Source: DATDUW01 sp035290185
GTDB lineage: Bacteria; Patescibacteriota; Patescibacteriia; UBA9934; GWF2-40-263
Length of the DNA stretch: 61,800 nt
Reading direction: 5' to 3'
NCBI GenBank assembly: GCA_035290185.1
Contig: DATDUW010000014.1
Coordinates: 1-61,800 of the forward strand
The notes beneath the pieces are model-generated. The model was not told the origin of the DNA, did not search any database, and worked only from the letters and a program-made list of their open reading frames with translations. This document shows, one piece after another, positions 14,906 to 23,141 of this stretch; the stretch's first letter is position 1; every line of letters begins with the position of its first letter. A program made the translations under genes and the position numbers.

Positions 14906-15909
14906 GCTGGCCGTAGAGAGTCCGTGTAAAACCCTCTTTCCTGTTCGGGAAGTTGAACGGCAAGCTGTCGCATCATCCAATCCGTCGGTTTCTCTTCGTC
15001 AGCAGGCTTCTCCGTGAACGTAAAAGCCCTTCCGACGCGTACACGTCCTTTTTCGGCTTTACTGATACCTACTGGAACGATTTTAAGAGTTTCACCGGTC
15101 AGACGTTGAAAAGCATGGGCAATGGTTTCTACGCCGCCATATCCTTTCCGCAGACTTGTTTTTCCATCATAGAGAAAAGGTCCCTCCGGAAACATAACAA
15201 GAACGTCGCCTCGCGACAGAAGAGCGACTGATTCTTGAAGAAACTGGGCATTGGCAAAGGCTGCACCCAAACTCGCCTCTCTTTCCATGACAGCTCGATA
15301 GCTCTCTTTGCGTTTGGTTCCCGGAACGCGTTCTAAAAGTTCCTGTTTTTCCTTCTCATGAAGATTTGCAAGCGATTCGACAACCGGAAGCATCCGTAAT
15401 TTATTTAGAAGCGCCCGTCGGAGTGGAGAGCGACCAAAGTTAAGCTCCTGTGCCGCCGCAATATGTGTGTCAAATCGACGCAAGAGGGCCAAGAGCTTCC
15501 AGGTTTCTCCGCCGCTATGATTTGCAATAACCAGGAAAGGCCCTCTCTCTGGAAAAATCTGCTCACCCGCGTGTTCCTTTTCAAATTGACGAACAGAACC
15601 GGATAATGTCATGAGCCTGGAAAGAGGAACTTTTTTGGATTTGCGCAAGCGTCTGGGAATGCACTGTTGCTGATAGGATTCGATTCTTTTTTGTCGTTCC
15701 TGTGAATCCCTTTGAAAGGGTTCTCTCTGCCCCGCACTTTCTTGAGCTCGTCGACGCGTCTCATCAAGTTGAGGTTCTTTTTCTTGACAGCTCTCGTCGC
15801 TTTTTTCCCGATCCTTTTCTCGAGGTTTCTCCCCCCGGCTTTTTTCCTCTCTTTTTTCCTTCTCCAATTTGGGCGGTGATTCTGAGTGGTGTGATTCGTG
15901 AAGAGACAT
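14902..15909 (-). CDS. PlsC-like acyltransferase with a long charged N-terminus
   Basis: A 335-residue protein. Residues 1-~95 are a low-complexity, highly charged extension (Glu, Lys, Arg, Ser), probably disordered. The rest is a phospholipid/glycerol acyltransferase domain: PFLVIANHSGGETWKLLALL (motif I region) and VLVMFPEGPFLYDG (motif III, 'FPEG'), with IVPVGI before the end (motif IV-like). In standard PlsC the catalytic motif is H-x4-D; here the histidine is followed by S-G-G-E-T, so the Asp position is replaced, with a Glu one residue earlier. It may acylate a lysophospholipid, or act on another acceptor. It is the last gene of a five-gene operon (spacing 12 bp upstream). No transmembrane helix is obvious. 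Confidence 0.7.
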   Translation of the reverse strand: MSLHESHHSESPPKLEKEKREEKSRGEKPREKDREKSDESCQEKEPQLDETRRRAQESAGQREPFQRDSQERQKRIESYQQQCIPRRLRKSKKVPLSRLMTLSGSVRQFEKEHAGEQIFPERGPFLVIANHSGGETWKLLALLRRFDTHIAAAQELNFGRSPLRRALLNKLRMLPVVESLANLHEKEKQELLERVPGTKRKESYRAVMEREASLGAAFANAQFLQESVALLSRGDVLVMFPEGPFLYDGKTSLRKGYGGVETIAHAFQRLTGETLKIVPVGISKAEKGRVRVGRAFTFTEKPADEEKPTDWMMRQLAVQLPEQERGFYTDSLRPA

Positions 15910-15921
15910 AGGAGGTGTCTT

Positions 15922-16590
15922 TCAAAGGATGAGTCGGCGGCCATTTTTTCGTAACCAGGCTCGAGCTTGGGTATATTTTGGGTATAACTGACCGACATGG
16001 GACCAAAACGCCTGTGAGTGATTCTGAATTTTCAGGTGAGCGACTTCATGGGCTGCAACAGAGTCGATGATCCACAGGGGAGCCAAGGCCAACCGCCAAC
16101 TGAAATTCAGATTTCCGCTAGAACTGCAAGAACCCCATCGTGTTCGCGCTCCATTGATTTTCAGAGATTGATAGCGGGATCGAGCGAGGCGAGCGTATCG
16201 GTCAACGGACGCTATCACGATTTTACGAATCTGGAAAACGTACCACTGCTCAAGGAGTTCCCTTCCCTGCGCTTGGTGTTTCCGCGATAAGATAAATTCC
16301 TGATTTCGAAAAAGGAAAGGCGTTTCTATCCGATCCGAAAGGCGTAGCGGATACGTTTTACCGAGAAAAAGAAAACGTTCCCCATCCTCAAACTGTTTTG
16401 GAGACACTTCCGGCCGTTTTTTTATCTCGTCGGTTTTCCGAAGGATCCAGTTCTGTTTTTGCGCGACAAGGCGTTCGATCTCCCGAAGCGACATCCGTAT
16501 CGGCGCGCGCACCGTGAGTTTCCCGTCTGGAGAAAGGGAGAGTCCAACACTTCGTCTAGCCGAACGAACCAAGAGAAACGTTTTTTTCAC
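15922..16590 (-). CDS. YgjP-like (SprT-related) metallopeptidase-domain protein
   Basis: A 222-residue protein of the YgjP/DUF45 family. The signature VAAHEVAHLKIQNHSQAFWS (about residues 173-192) supplies the HExxH zinc motif and the later histidine in NHS. Upstream, RTRWGSCSSSGNLNFSWRL is the second family hallmark ('WGSC----l--n--L'). The beginning (SARRSVGLSLSPDGKLTVRAP) also fits. Members are cytosolic and linked to M48/SprT proteases; substrates are not established. It is inside the five-gene operon, 14 bp after the preceding lipoprotein gene and 12 bp before the acyltransferase. Confidence 0.88.
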   Translation of the reverse strand: MKKTFLLVRSARRSVGLSLSPDGKLTVRAPIRMSLREIERLVAQKQNWILRKTDEIKKRPEVSPKQFEDGERFLFLGKTYPLRLSDRIETPFLFRNQEFILSRKHQAQGRELLEQWYVFQIRKIVIASVDRYARLARSRYQSLKINGARTRWGSCSSSGNLNFSWRLALAPLWIIDSVAAHEVAHLKIQNHSQAFWSHVGQLYPKYTQARAWLRKNGRRLIL

Positions 16591-16604
16591 AGACTTCTTC
16601 CTGG

Positions 16605-17396
16605 TTAAAGCATCCCCTCGACGTCCAACGGGTGAAAGACATCAATGGCGTCCGAATACTCCGCTCGAAGTTCATAATCCTGGTAGGGTTTTTCTCCTTT
16701 CGGAAGATACGTAATCCCGTTAAGGTCAACGCCAGTTAAATCAATCCCATTAAGTGTTTCCGGATACTGGTTTGACGTTAAAAATTCCATCCAAAGCATC
16801 TGCTGAAGATATTTGGCTGTCTGTTCAATCAATCCATCGCTGCCGGTTCGGTGTGTTGCGTTGTTTTCTTCTGTGGTGTTTGAAACGTCTCGGACGCGTT
16901 TTTGGCCAGAGGTATTCGAGGGCGGTGGGTCGTACGTCTCCCCAAGGTTTTCTGCACGCTGGCGCAGGACGTCTTCCGCGGAAATTCCCTCTGATGGCTT
17001 TTTACCTTTCGGCTTTTCCGCCTCAGGCGGAGTACTCTTTTCGGTAAACCCCAAGATCAAAAGGGCCTCTTGATTTTTCTCGCTGTCCACAGCGACACGC
17101 ACGACGGTTCCTGTTTCACAGCCACATTCCTGACAGGCTCCCCCCTGCGGAGATTCTTTTGTCCCTACCACCTGGAGGATGTTAATTTGGCGGTTTTCCT
17201 TATAGAAAGCGACAACCTGTTGCTCGCTCACAACTGATTCATGGATGCCGCGTTCCCACGGATAAGCATTGCATTGCGTTTCCCGAAAGGCCACCCAATA
17301 CGTTCCTTTATCCGGCGCTGGCGAACGAGAAGCCTTCGAACACCCAACACCTGCCAAAAGAACGGTACAAAGAAAAAAGAGAGGAACGGAACGCAT
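16605..17396 (-). CDS. Lipoprotein of unknown function
   Basis: The ATG at 17396 gives a lipoprotein signal (MRSVPLFFLCTVLLAGVGC, lipobox AGVGC) and leaves one base after the stop of the upstream metzincin gene, so the two are probably translationally coupled. The 263-residue product has a compact N-terminal part (TYWVAFRETQCNAYPWERG), a cysteine cluster GGACQECGCETG that may bind a metal or form disulphides, a Pro/Lys/Ser-rich linker, and a C-terminal segment resembling pentapeptide-like text (LNGIDLTGVDLNGITYLP). The pairing with a secreted metzincin suggests an extracytoplasmic role; nothing more specific can be read. Confidence 0.7.
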   Translation of the reverse strand: MRSVPLFFLCTVLLAGVGCSKASRSPAPDKGTYWVAFRETQCNAYPWERGIHESVVSEQQVVAFYKENRQINILQVVGTKESPQGGACQECGCETGTVVRVAVDSEKNQEALLILGFTEKSTPPEAEKPKGKKPSEGISAEDVLRQRAENLGETYDPPPSNTSGQKRVRDVSNTTEENNATHRTGSDGLIEQTAKYLQQMLWMEFLTSNQYPETLNGIDLTGVDLNGITYLPKGEKPYQDYELRAEYSDAIDVFHPLDVEGML

Positions 17397-17397
17397 A

Positions 17398-18828
17398 TTA
17401 GCGTGGCAAGGCCGTGTCATTTTCAATCCGAATGTCGTACGTAAATTGAGCTCCGAAAAGATCAGCGTTGGGAAAATGTTCCGCACGGCTTTCCTTGACC
17501 GCCCCGTCAATGAGCACCCCTTGATGATAATACTGTTCAGTCAATGGTTTTTCCGGAGCGGATGGACAGGAAGGATCATCCTCATCCGTTTGATAGGTAT
17601 AAGGCGTTGCTTGTAAATTTTTTCCGATCAATCCGTAGAGCAGGTTGTGATGGATCGGCGGGTTGACCATGCTGAGATCCTTTAATCCACCTTGCGCTCC
17701 GCAGCCAAAAATATTCTTGATTTCTTCGGTCGGTTCCTGAAGAACCGTAGGAGAAAGATAGAGGCGACCGCCTGTCTTTAGGTCATCTTTGAGATTATAG
17801 AAGATGTCCGCCCGATACTTCATTCTGCCGTTGTGCGGCTCCCAAACGAATGTATTGCACGTGAACTGTGGTTCGATAAAGTCATAAACAAAATCAGACG
17901 ATTTGCTTACGGCAGCAAATTCAATTTTTTCCGAGTTCTCTTGAAGGATAAACTCATTATGGGCGTCGATTTTTGGGGGGAAGTACGTGCCAACCGCCGT
18001 GGCGTCCATGTGCACATCCGTACGGATGTTCCATTGGCAAGCAAGATTCAACGGATGGAGTATTTGATAAAAATAGGTCGGGTACGGCTGCAGTCGACCG
18101 TCGTTTACACCGTGCATCGGACTCATGATGTTGTCATCGCAGGCGTTTCCATCCTGGGAAACGCCTAAAAGATGCCCGAATTCATGCGCGACCGCGGAAT
18201 CGGAAAGCGTGCTGGGCATCGTGCCCCACGTCGCTTTCTTTTCGCCGTCTGCCCCAAGGGGGAGCGGGTTCCAGATGAATGCGCTTGTCGTTCCGGATCC
18301 GAAAGAGCTTTGGTCGCTCTCCATCATCTGGCTCGCGTAGTGTTCTGCTAAGTCCCCCTCGTACGTTCCGTAGGCTATCTCCTGGATGTCGCCCTCAGGC
18401 AGATAGAGGCCATACGCACTATAGGCATTGGCCATATCTCCTGTTTTCGTTTCCGGAACCCATATTTGATGATAACCCGGAGTTCCGTATTCAGCGTCTG
18501 GCCCCGGACGATCCGTGGCTGATACCTTGATTTCCGCATCCACGTGCACCTTGTAACACTTGTATTTGACGTTGTTGGCTGAAGACCCATCGTTCCAGGC
18601 ATCTTCTATAATTTTTTCCCAACGATAAGGAAGCGTGGGATCATTCCAAACCCCCTCACCCCACAATTCCATGCGAACCACGATGAGAACGAAATCTCCG
18701 TTGAGAAAAACAAGCGTCCCCATGCCTTCCGGGCTATAGGAAGCGGCAGAAGCAGATGGCGTTGTTGTTGAACAGAAAACGCCTATCGCACACAGGAAGC
18801 GAAGAAAACGTTTTAAAAAAAGATTCAT
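17398..18828 (-). CDS. Secreted metzincin-like zinc metalloprotease
   Basis: A 476-residue exported protein with a signal peptide (FLRFLCAIGVFCSTTTPSASA). The zinc site reads SAVAHEFGHLLGVSQD (about residue 213), i.e. HExxHxxG followed by Asp, and CDDNIMSPM a few residues later supplies a Met-turn-like 'IM', together typical of metzincins; the third ligand would be Asp at position 12 instead of the usual position 11, so it is either shifted or supplied elsewhere. Several cysteines (YKCYK, ACDDN, LACQW, FTCNT) suggest disulphides. It follows the HEAT lipoprotein by 6 bp and is coupled to the next lipoprotein gene. Its target is unknown; cell-surface or host/prey protein processing is possible. 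Confidence 0.75.
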   Translation of the reverse strand: MNLFLKRFLRFLCAIGVFCSTTTPSASAASYSPEGMGTLVFLNGDFVLIVVRMELWGEGVWNDPTLPYRWEKIIEDAWNDGSSANNVKYKCYKVHVDAEIKVSATDRPGPDAEYGTPGYHQIWVPETKTGDMANAYSAYGLYLPEGDIQEIAYGTYEGDLAEHYASQMMESDQSSFGSGTTSAFIWNPLPLGADGEKKATWGTMPSTLSDSAVAHEFGHLLGVSQDGNACDDNIMSPMHGVNDGRLQPYPTYFYQILHPLNLACQWNIRTDVHMDATAVGTYFPPKIDAHNEFILQENSEKIEFAAVSKSSDFVYDFIEPQFTCNTFVWEPHNGRMKYRADIFYNLKDDLKTGGRLYLSPTVLQEPTEEIKNIFGCGAQGGLKDLSMVNPPIHHNLLYGLIGKNLQATPYTYQTDEDDPSCPSAPEKPLTEQYYHQGVLIDGAVKESRAEHFPNADLFGAQFTYDIRIENDTALPR

Positions 18829-18834
18829 AGCAAC

Positions 18835-19404
18835 TTAAAAACGATAGTAGTCTTCGGCTTCATCCCACTGAACCCTCTCTTTGTTTCCCTCCCACCACGC
18901 TTGCCAATCCTGTTTGGTTTCTAACGGTTGTTTCGTATAGGTCGAAAGCACGTCAAGACAAAACTCGGCAATCGTTCGTTGTGGGGAAAGATATTCAATA
19001 GAACCGGAGGAATCCAGGCCACCGATGAGCACGGGAAGAGCTTCGGTAACCCCCTTATTTGCAAGCGTGCCAGCAGCGGAAATCCGCACCACGTCGTCTT
19101 CATCTTGAAGAAGCGGAAGCAACATTTTTGCCGTCTGCGGGTCAGCCACACGCCCGATGACGTAAACTGCGATCCAGCGGACCTTCGGGTCCTTGTCGTT
19201 GATAAATGGCTTCATCTCTTCAACTGCCCCCTTCCCTTTCATAACCAGTGCATCTACATCCTGCATGCTTTGATTCTTTTTCGGATCATACAGCTTCATG
19301 ACGGTTTTGGTATCCGACAAAGAAGCGTTTTCGGGTCCGCGCGCGCAGGAAAATCCAGACAGAACCAGGAGGAGAATGCTAAGCCCCATGAAAAATTTGC
19401 TCAT
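18835..19404 (-). CDS. HEAT-repeat lipoprotein
   Basis: A 189-residue protein with a lipoprotein signal (MSKFFMGLSILLLVLSGFSC, lipobox SGFSC). The body consists of HEAT-like helical repeats: EMKPFINDKDPKVRWIAVYV, then AKMLLPLLQDEDDVVRISAA and ALPVLIGGLDSSG, with the recurrent 'LL-D-d--VR--A' spacing. The C-terminus is Trp-rich (QDWQAWWEGNKERVQW). It is the first gene of the operon ending at 14902. HEAT arrays act as protein-binding scaffolds; here probably on the outer face of the membrane. Partner unknown. Confidence 0.78.
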   Translation of the reverse strand: MSKFFMGLSILLLVLSGFSCARGPENASLSDTKTVMKLYDPKKNQSMQDVDALVMKGKGAVEEMKPFINDKDPKVRWIAVYVIGRVADPQTAKMLLPLLQDEDDVVRISAAGTLANKGVTEALPVLIGGLDSSGSIEYLSPQRTIAEFCLDVLSTYTKQPLETKQDWQAWWEGNKERVQWDEAEDYYRF

Positions 19405-19475
19405 AGCGATCCCTGGAAGTTTTGAAAAATTTCCTTTACTCTACCAGAAAAGCTTTTTCTTTTACAGGCATCCCT

Positions 19476-20222
19476 ATGGCCTCTGTGTTCAAACCCATTT
19501 TCCTTGCTGCCGCGGTTCTTTTTTTTGCCGGGTGTTCCCTTTCCGGATCGAAAACAGAATCACGCCCTGCCTCAACCGCTTCCGATGCAACAACGCAAAA
19601 TACGGGAACGCTTGGGGAACGCGGCCAAATGGTTTTATCTGATATTCAACCCTCCTCAGGAAATGCTCCTCCCTCAAGCCAAACGACAACGAAGACCGTG
19701 GATCTTAGCTCGTCCGTCCATATGCAAGGCAGTGGTTCACTCATCCTGGTTGAATATGCCGATCTGGAATGTCCTTATTCCAAAGAATTTCATCAAACAC
19801 TGGAAAGCGTGATGTTGGCCCATGAAGGAAAAATACAATGGGTTTACAAACATTTTCCTTTGAATCAACATCTGAAAAAAGCAACGCTGGAAGCTGAGGC
19901 AACAGAATGCGCAGGCGTGCAGGGAAAATTTTGGGACTATGTTCAAATGGTTTTCGACCGTACGCCATCCAACAACGGTTTAGCTGAAAAGGAGCTCTTC
20001 ACGATTTCAAAGGATCTTGGGTTGGACGAGAACCTCTTCAACGACTGCCTTGCCAATGCCACCTCCAACGCAAAAGTGAAAGCAGATGCTGCCGAGGCCC
20101 AGCGTCTGGGAGCGCCAGGAACGCCTTTTTCGCTTCTGGCAGACCAAAACGGCAATATTCTCGAAGTCATTGACGGCCTCTATTCCCAAAAGGAATTAGA
20201 AGAAATTTTTCAACGTTACTAA
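19476..20222 (+). CDS. DsbA-family thioredoxin-fold lipoprotein (CPYS active site)
   Basis: The ATG at 19476 gives a lipoprotein signal (MASVFKPIFLAAAVLFFAGC). After a Ser/Thr-rich linker (~75 residues) comes a DsbA-like thioredoxin domain: LILVEYADLECPYSKEFHQT, WVYKHFPLN, a helical insertion, and the cis-proline loop LGAPGTPFSLL. The active site is CPYS rather than CxxC, so only the nucleophilic Cys is present; such forms can still isomerise or bind thiols, or act as peroxiredoxin-like or structural variants. Length 248 aa. Divergent from the HEAT lipoprotein operon, so a shared 71-bp promoter region is likely. Confidence 0.85.
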   Translation: MASVFKPIFLAAAVLFFAGCSLSGSKTESRPASTASDATTQNTGTLGERGQMVLSDIQPSSGNAPPSSQTTTKTVDLSSSVHMQGSGSLILVEYADLECPYSKEFHQTLESVMLAHEGKIQWVYKHFPLNQHLKKATLEAEATECAGVQGKFWDYVQMVFDRTPSNNGLAEKELFTISKDLGLDENLFNDCLANATSNAKVKADAAEAQRLGAPGTPFSLLADQNGNILEVIDGLYSQKELEEIFQRY

Positions 20223-20249
20223 AATTAGGCGAAGATCCGCTTTTCACCA

Positions 20250-20278
20250 AAAACCGCCATTTCCAAAATGACGGTTTT
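20250..20278 (+). terminator. Probable terminator after the DsbA-like gene
   Basis: AAAACCG / CGGTTTT arms with an inner CATTT / AAATG stem form an almost perfect hairpin ending in TTTT, 27 bp after the stop codon. The T-run is short. Confidence 0.6.
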
Positions 20279-20316
20279 AAAATCCTAAGACCGAGGCTCG
20301 CATTATTTCAGCGGCC

Positions 20317-21807
20317 ATGGTAGATTTCTGTGTCTCTATGCTTCAAAAAAATGTTGTTGTCCGATTCGAAGACGTCTCCTTTGGTCACACCGAAGAAAAT
20401 CCTCTTTTAGATGAGGCCAGCTTTTCAGTGCGCGAAGAGGTAAAGTTGACGCTCATGGGCCAGAACGGCGCGGGAAAAAGCACGATGTTTAAGCTTATCA
20501 CCGGTGAGCTAAAGCCGGACCGCGGAAGAATCCATCTTTTGCCCGGCGCCACCATCGCTATTGCCAAGCAGGTTATGGCGCGCGAGCACCTGACCGAGAC
20601 CGTACGCGATTATTTTTCCCATGCCTTTGCCGACGTGCCGCATAATCTTGAGAAGCGCATTCGGGACGCGCTTGAGGCTGTCAATTTTTCCGCGCCGTTT
20701 GACAAAACTATCGGGGACTTTTCTGGTGGGCAGCAGGCGCGCCTCCTTCTTGCTTATGCCCTTATTCAAGAACCGGATATTCTGCTCCTGGATGAGCCAA
20801 CGAATAATCTCGATCGCGATGGCATCGATCACCTGACAGCGTTTCTCATCATGTATCCAAAGACGGTGCTTGTCATTTCGCACGACGCGAATTTTTTAAA
20901 CAGTTTTACAGAAGGGGTGTTGCATCTTGATGTTTATACCGGAAAGGTTGAAAAATACGATGGCAATTACACGGACGTGGTGGAAGAAATCGCCGCACGC
21001 GTCGAACGTGATCGCGCCAGGAATGCACAACTGCTTAAAACCATTCAAGACCGTAAAGACAAGGTGAATTTTTTTGCCCACAAAGGCGGCAAGATGCGCA
21101 AACTTGCAAGCAAACTCAGGGATGAAGTTGCAGAAGCCGAAGAAAACATGGTCGATGTTCGGCGCGATGACCGTACGATCGGGGATTTCACGATTCCGGC
21201 GCAACCATTTCCGGAGCCCCTTGTGCGTCTGACATCCGTAAAAGTCATCCGCGACCATGAACCGCATCATGCAGAGATTGATCTCACCCTTCGGCACGGA
21301 TATCACCTGTTTATTATAGGCCCAAACGGTATTGGAAAAAGTACGTTGTTGCGTACACTCGTTGAAGACAATGACCCAGGCGCCGTGATAGCTCCAGGAG
21401 TAAAGGTCGGTTACTATAAACAAGATTTTTCAGGGCTCGATTTTACAGAAACGGCTTACGCTTCGCTTGCCGCAGTCATGGATCAGCCGGACAACGAAAC
21501 GATTCGACACACGGGGGCAAAATTCCTTCTCGATGGCGAAGCGCTTGCCACACCAATCGGCGCGCTGTCCGAAGGACAGAAAGGGTTGCTGTGCCTTGCA
21601 CGATTCGTGCTCCAGGCTCCGGGACTGCTCATTTTCGACGAGCCCACCAACCACATCAACTTCCGCCATTTACCGGTCATCGCGCGAGCTCTCAATGCCT
21701 ACGAGGGTTGCCTCATTGTGGTCAGCCACGCGGAAGATTTCGTAAAACAAATCCGCTTCGATAGCATCCTTGACCTCGCGACCCTTATTAAAAAAGAATC
21801 TTTCTGA
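20317..21807 (+). CDS. ABC-F family ATPase
   Basis: A 496-residue cytosolic protein with two ABC domains and no membrane segment. Domain 1: Walker A GQNGAGKST, signature FSGGQQAR, Walker B ILLLDEPTNNLD, switch His in ISHD. The ~80-residue linker (EIAARVERDRARNAQLLKTI and neighbours) is the charged P-site tRNA interaction region of ABC-F proteins. Domain 2: Walker A GPNGIGKST, signature LSEGQKGL (degenerate: E for G), Walker B LLIFDEPTNHIN. ABC-F proteins bind the ribosomal E site and rescue or regulate stalled ribosomes. Start is uncertain: 20317 or the next ATG at 20338 (MLQKNVVVRFEDVSF), which begins closer to the conserved first strand. It is a single-gene unit facing the next gene. Confidence 0.9.
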   Translation: MVDFCVSMLQKNVVVRFEDVSFGHTEENPLLDEASFSVREEVKLTLMGQNGAGKSTMFKLITGELKPDRGRIHLLPGATIAIAKQVMAREHLTETVRDYFSHAFADVPHNLEKRIRDALEAVNFSAPFDKTIGDFSGGQQARLLLAYALIQEPDILLLDEPTNNLDRDGIDHLTAFLIMYPKTVLVISHDANFLNSFTEGVLHLDVYTGKVEKYDGNYTDVVEEIAARVERDRARNAQLLKTIQDRKDKVNFFAHKGGKMRKLASKLRDEVAEAEENMVDVRRDDRTIGDFTIPAQPFPEPLVRLTSVKVIRDHEPHHAEIDLTLRHGYHLFIIGPNGIGKSTLLRTLVEDNDPGAVIAPGVKVGYYKQDFSGLDFTETAYASLAAVMDQPDNETIRHTGAKFLLDGEALATPIGALSEGQKGLLCLARFVLQAPGLLIFDEPTNHINFRHLPVIARALNAYEGCLIVVSHAEDFVKQIRFDSILDLATLIKKESF

Positions 21808-21815
21808 AAATAAAC

Positions 21816-21870
21816 GACCCCATCCGACGCGTGAATCCGAGGATTGGATTCGGACGCGCCGAATGGGGTC
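21816..21870. terminator. Long hairpin between convergent genes
   Basis: A 55-nt imperfect palindrome: GACCCCAT / ATGGGGTC at the ends, CGCGT / ACGCG inside, GAATCC / GGATTC at the core. It lies 8 bp after the ABC-F stop and 15 bp before the stop of the opposite gene. No T-run is present, so it may be a bidirectional 3'-end structure. Confidence 0.5.
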
Positions 21871-21885
21871 AAAGAGAAACGTGGG

Positions 21886-23001
21886 TTACAGTCGAACGAC
21901 CGCAACCCTGTATATTTTGTTGCTGAAAGAGCGTTCCTCCAAGCAAACGCTCCCTGAAACGCACTGCCCGGTCTTTTCATCCCAAGAAAGATACTCAATA
22001 TAGCTGAGTCCGTTTGCCTGAGAGTGAAAAATCGTCCCCAAGAAAAGCACGATCGACCCTTTCCAACTCTCCGGATAACGTTCCGGATTGACGAGAAAGT
22101 AGTCATGCACACAGACATTCGCGCAGCCGAAGCCGGCAAACTCCGTACAGAGGTCTTCTCCCACGGTCGCTGTGGGACGGATCAATAAAATAGTCGCTTC
22201 ACTGACAGCAAAAAGTTCGCGCACCGCCCCCACAATTTGATCTTCGGGGCGGATGGACCACCCCTCAGGAACATGGAGTTCTTCCCCAGAGTCTACCCAG
22301 AGCCTTTCATCGCGGACGAGGACAAAACCATACCGTCCTTTTTCCCAAAAGCTTTCGAAATCGTCGACTCCGAAGAACACCTCCCCCTCATTTTTTCCAA
22401 TAACGGCTACTTGCCGTCTTCCATCGACGAAGATCCAAGATCCGATGGCCACGAGCCAGACGCTCTTGATCAATTCGGGGTGTCTCTGGACAAGACGATA
22501 GACTTCATTATGGAGGGCAGGACGATAGCCCTGACAAACTCCTGCCGAAATTGCCTGGGTAGAATAGACGGGTCTTGAGAAAAAACCCACCACAAAATCC
22601 TGCTCCCGCGGGATTTCGTCGATATGAAGGCAAGAGGAATGCCTTACCCATGGTTGTCGATCGCGAAACGCAAAAGAAATGTTTCCGTTTGGGAAATTTC
22701 TGCTGAGTGTTTCCCATCCCGGAAGGGGTACGGAAGGCCCGGTGACAACGGAATAGTGATCGAAAGATGAGAAAGAGACCAAAGGAATCGCTCCACCGTG
22801 CGACTGTTCTTTTTCCCAATCCCCCCTCACGATTTGAACGATCTTTTTCAACGTGCTTTCCCCCCTCTCCGATCCCAGGCGCTCGAAGGCCTCAAACGGA
22901 ACACTGGCCTCGTTCGCCAGCTTGCGTAACGCCACCGCGACCCCGAGCAGCCAGCCGAACACCCACACCACAACGGAAAAGTCCTTTGTTTTCTTTGCCA
23001 C
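21886..23001 (-). CDS. Protein of unknown function with N-terminal hydrophobic segment
   Basis: A 371-residue protein I do not recognise. The N-terminus (residues 8-26, FSVVVWVFGWLLGVAVALR) is hydrophobic and may be a membrane anchor or uncleaved signal. The body contains a run with several cysteines towards the C-terminus (DLCTEFAGFGCANVCVHDYF, GQCVSGSVC). Motif-like pieces such as SRPVYSTQAISAGVCQGYRP are not diagnostic. It is a single-gene unit on the minus strand, separated by 140 bp from the Nramp-type gene, and it ends facing the ABC-F gene. No function is claimed. Confidence 0.7.
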   Translation of the reverse strand: MAKKTKDFSVVVWVFGWLLGVAVALRKLANEASVPFEAFERLGSERGESTLKKIVQIVRGDWEKEQSHGGAIPLVSFSSFDHYSVVTGPSVPLPGWETLSRNFPNGNISFAFRDRQPWVRHSSCLHIDEIPREQDFVVGFFSRPVYSTQAISAGVCQGYRPALHNEVYRLVQRHPELIKSVWLVAIGSWIFVDGRRQVAVIGKNEGEVFFGVDDFESFWEKGRYGFVLVRDERLWVDSGEELHVPEGWSIRPEDQIVGAVRELFAVSEATILLIRPTATVGEDLCTEFAGFGCANVCVHDYFLVNPERYPESWKGSIVLFLGTIFHSQANGLSYIEYLSWDEKTGQCVSGSVCLEERSFSNKIYRVAVVRL

Positions 23002-23141
23002 GTTCGCCTCCTTTTTCTGGACTTGCCCCTCATCCCGACATCATGTCAAGACCCCAGGCTTATCCTGAATCCGTCTTGAATTTTTCAAGAACTGAACGAA
23101 ATAACAACAAAATTTGACGAAAATGTCAAGAGTCGCCTCCC

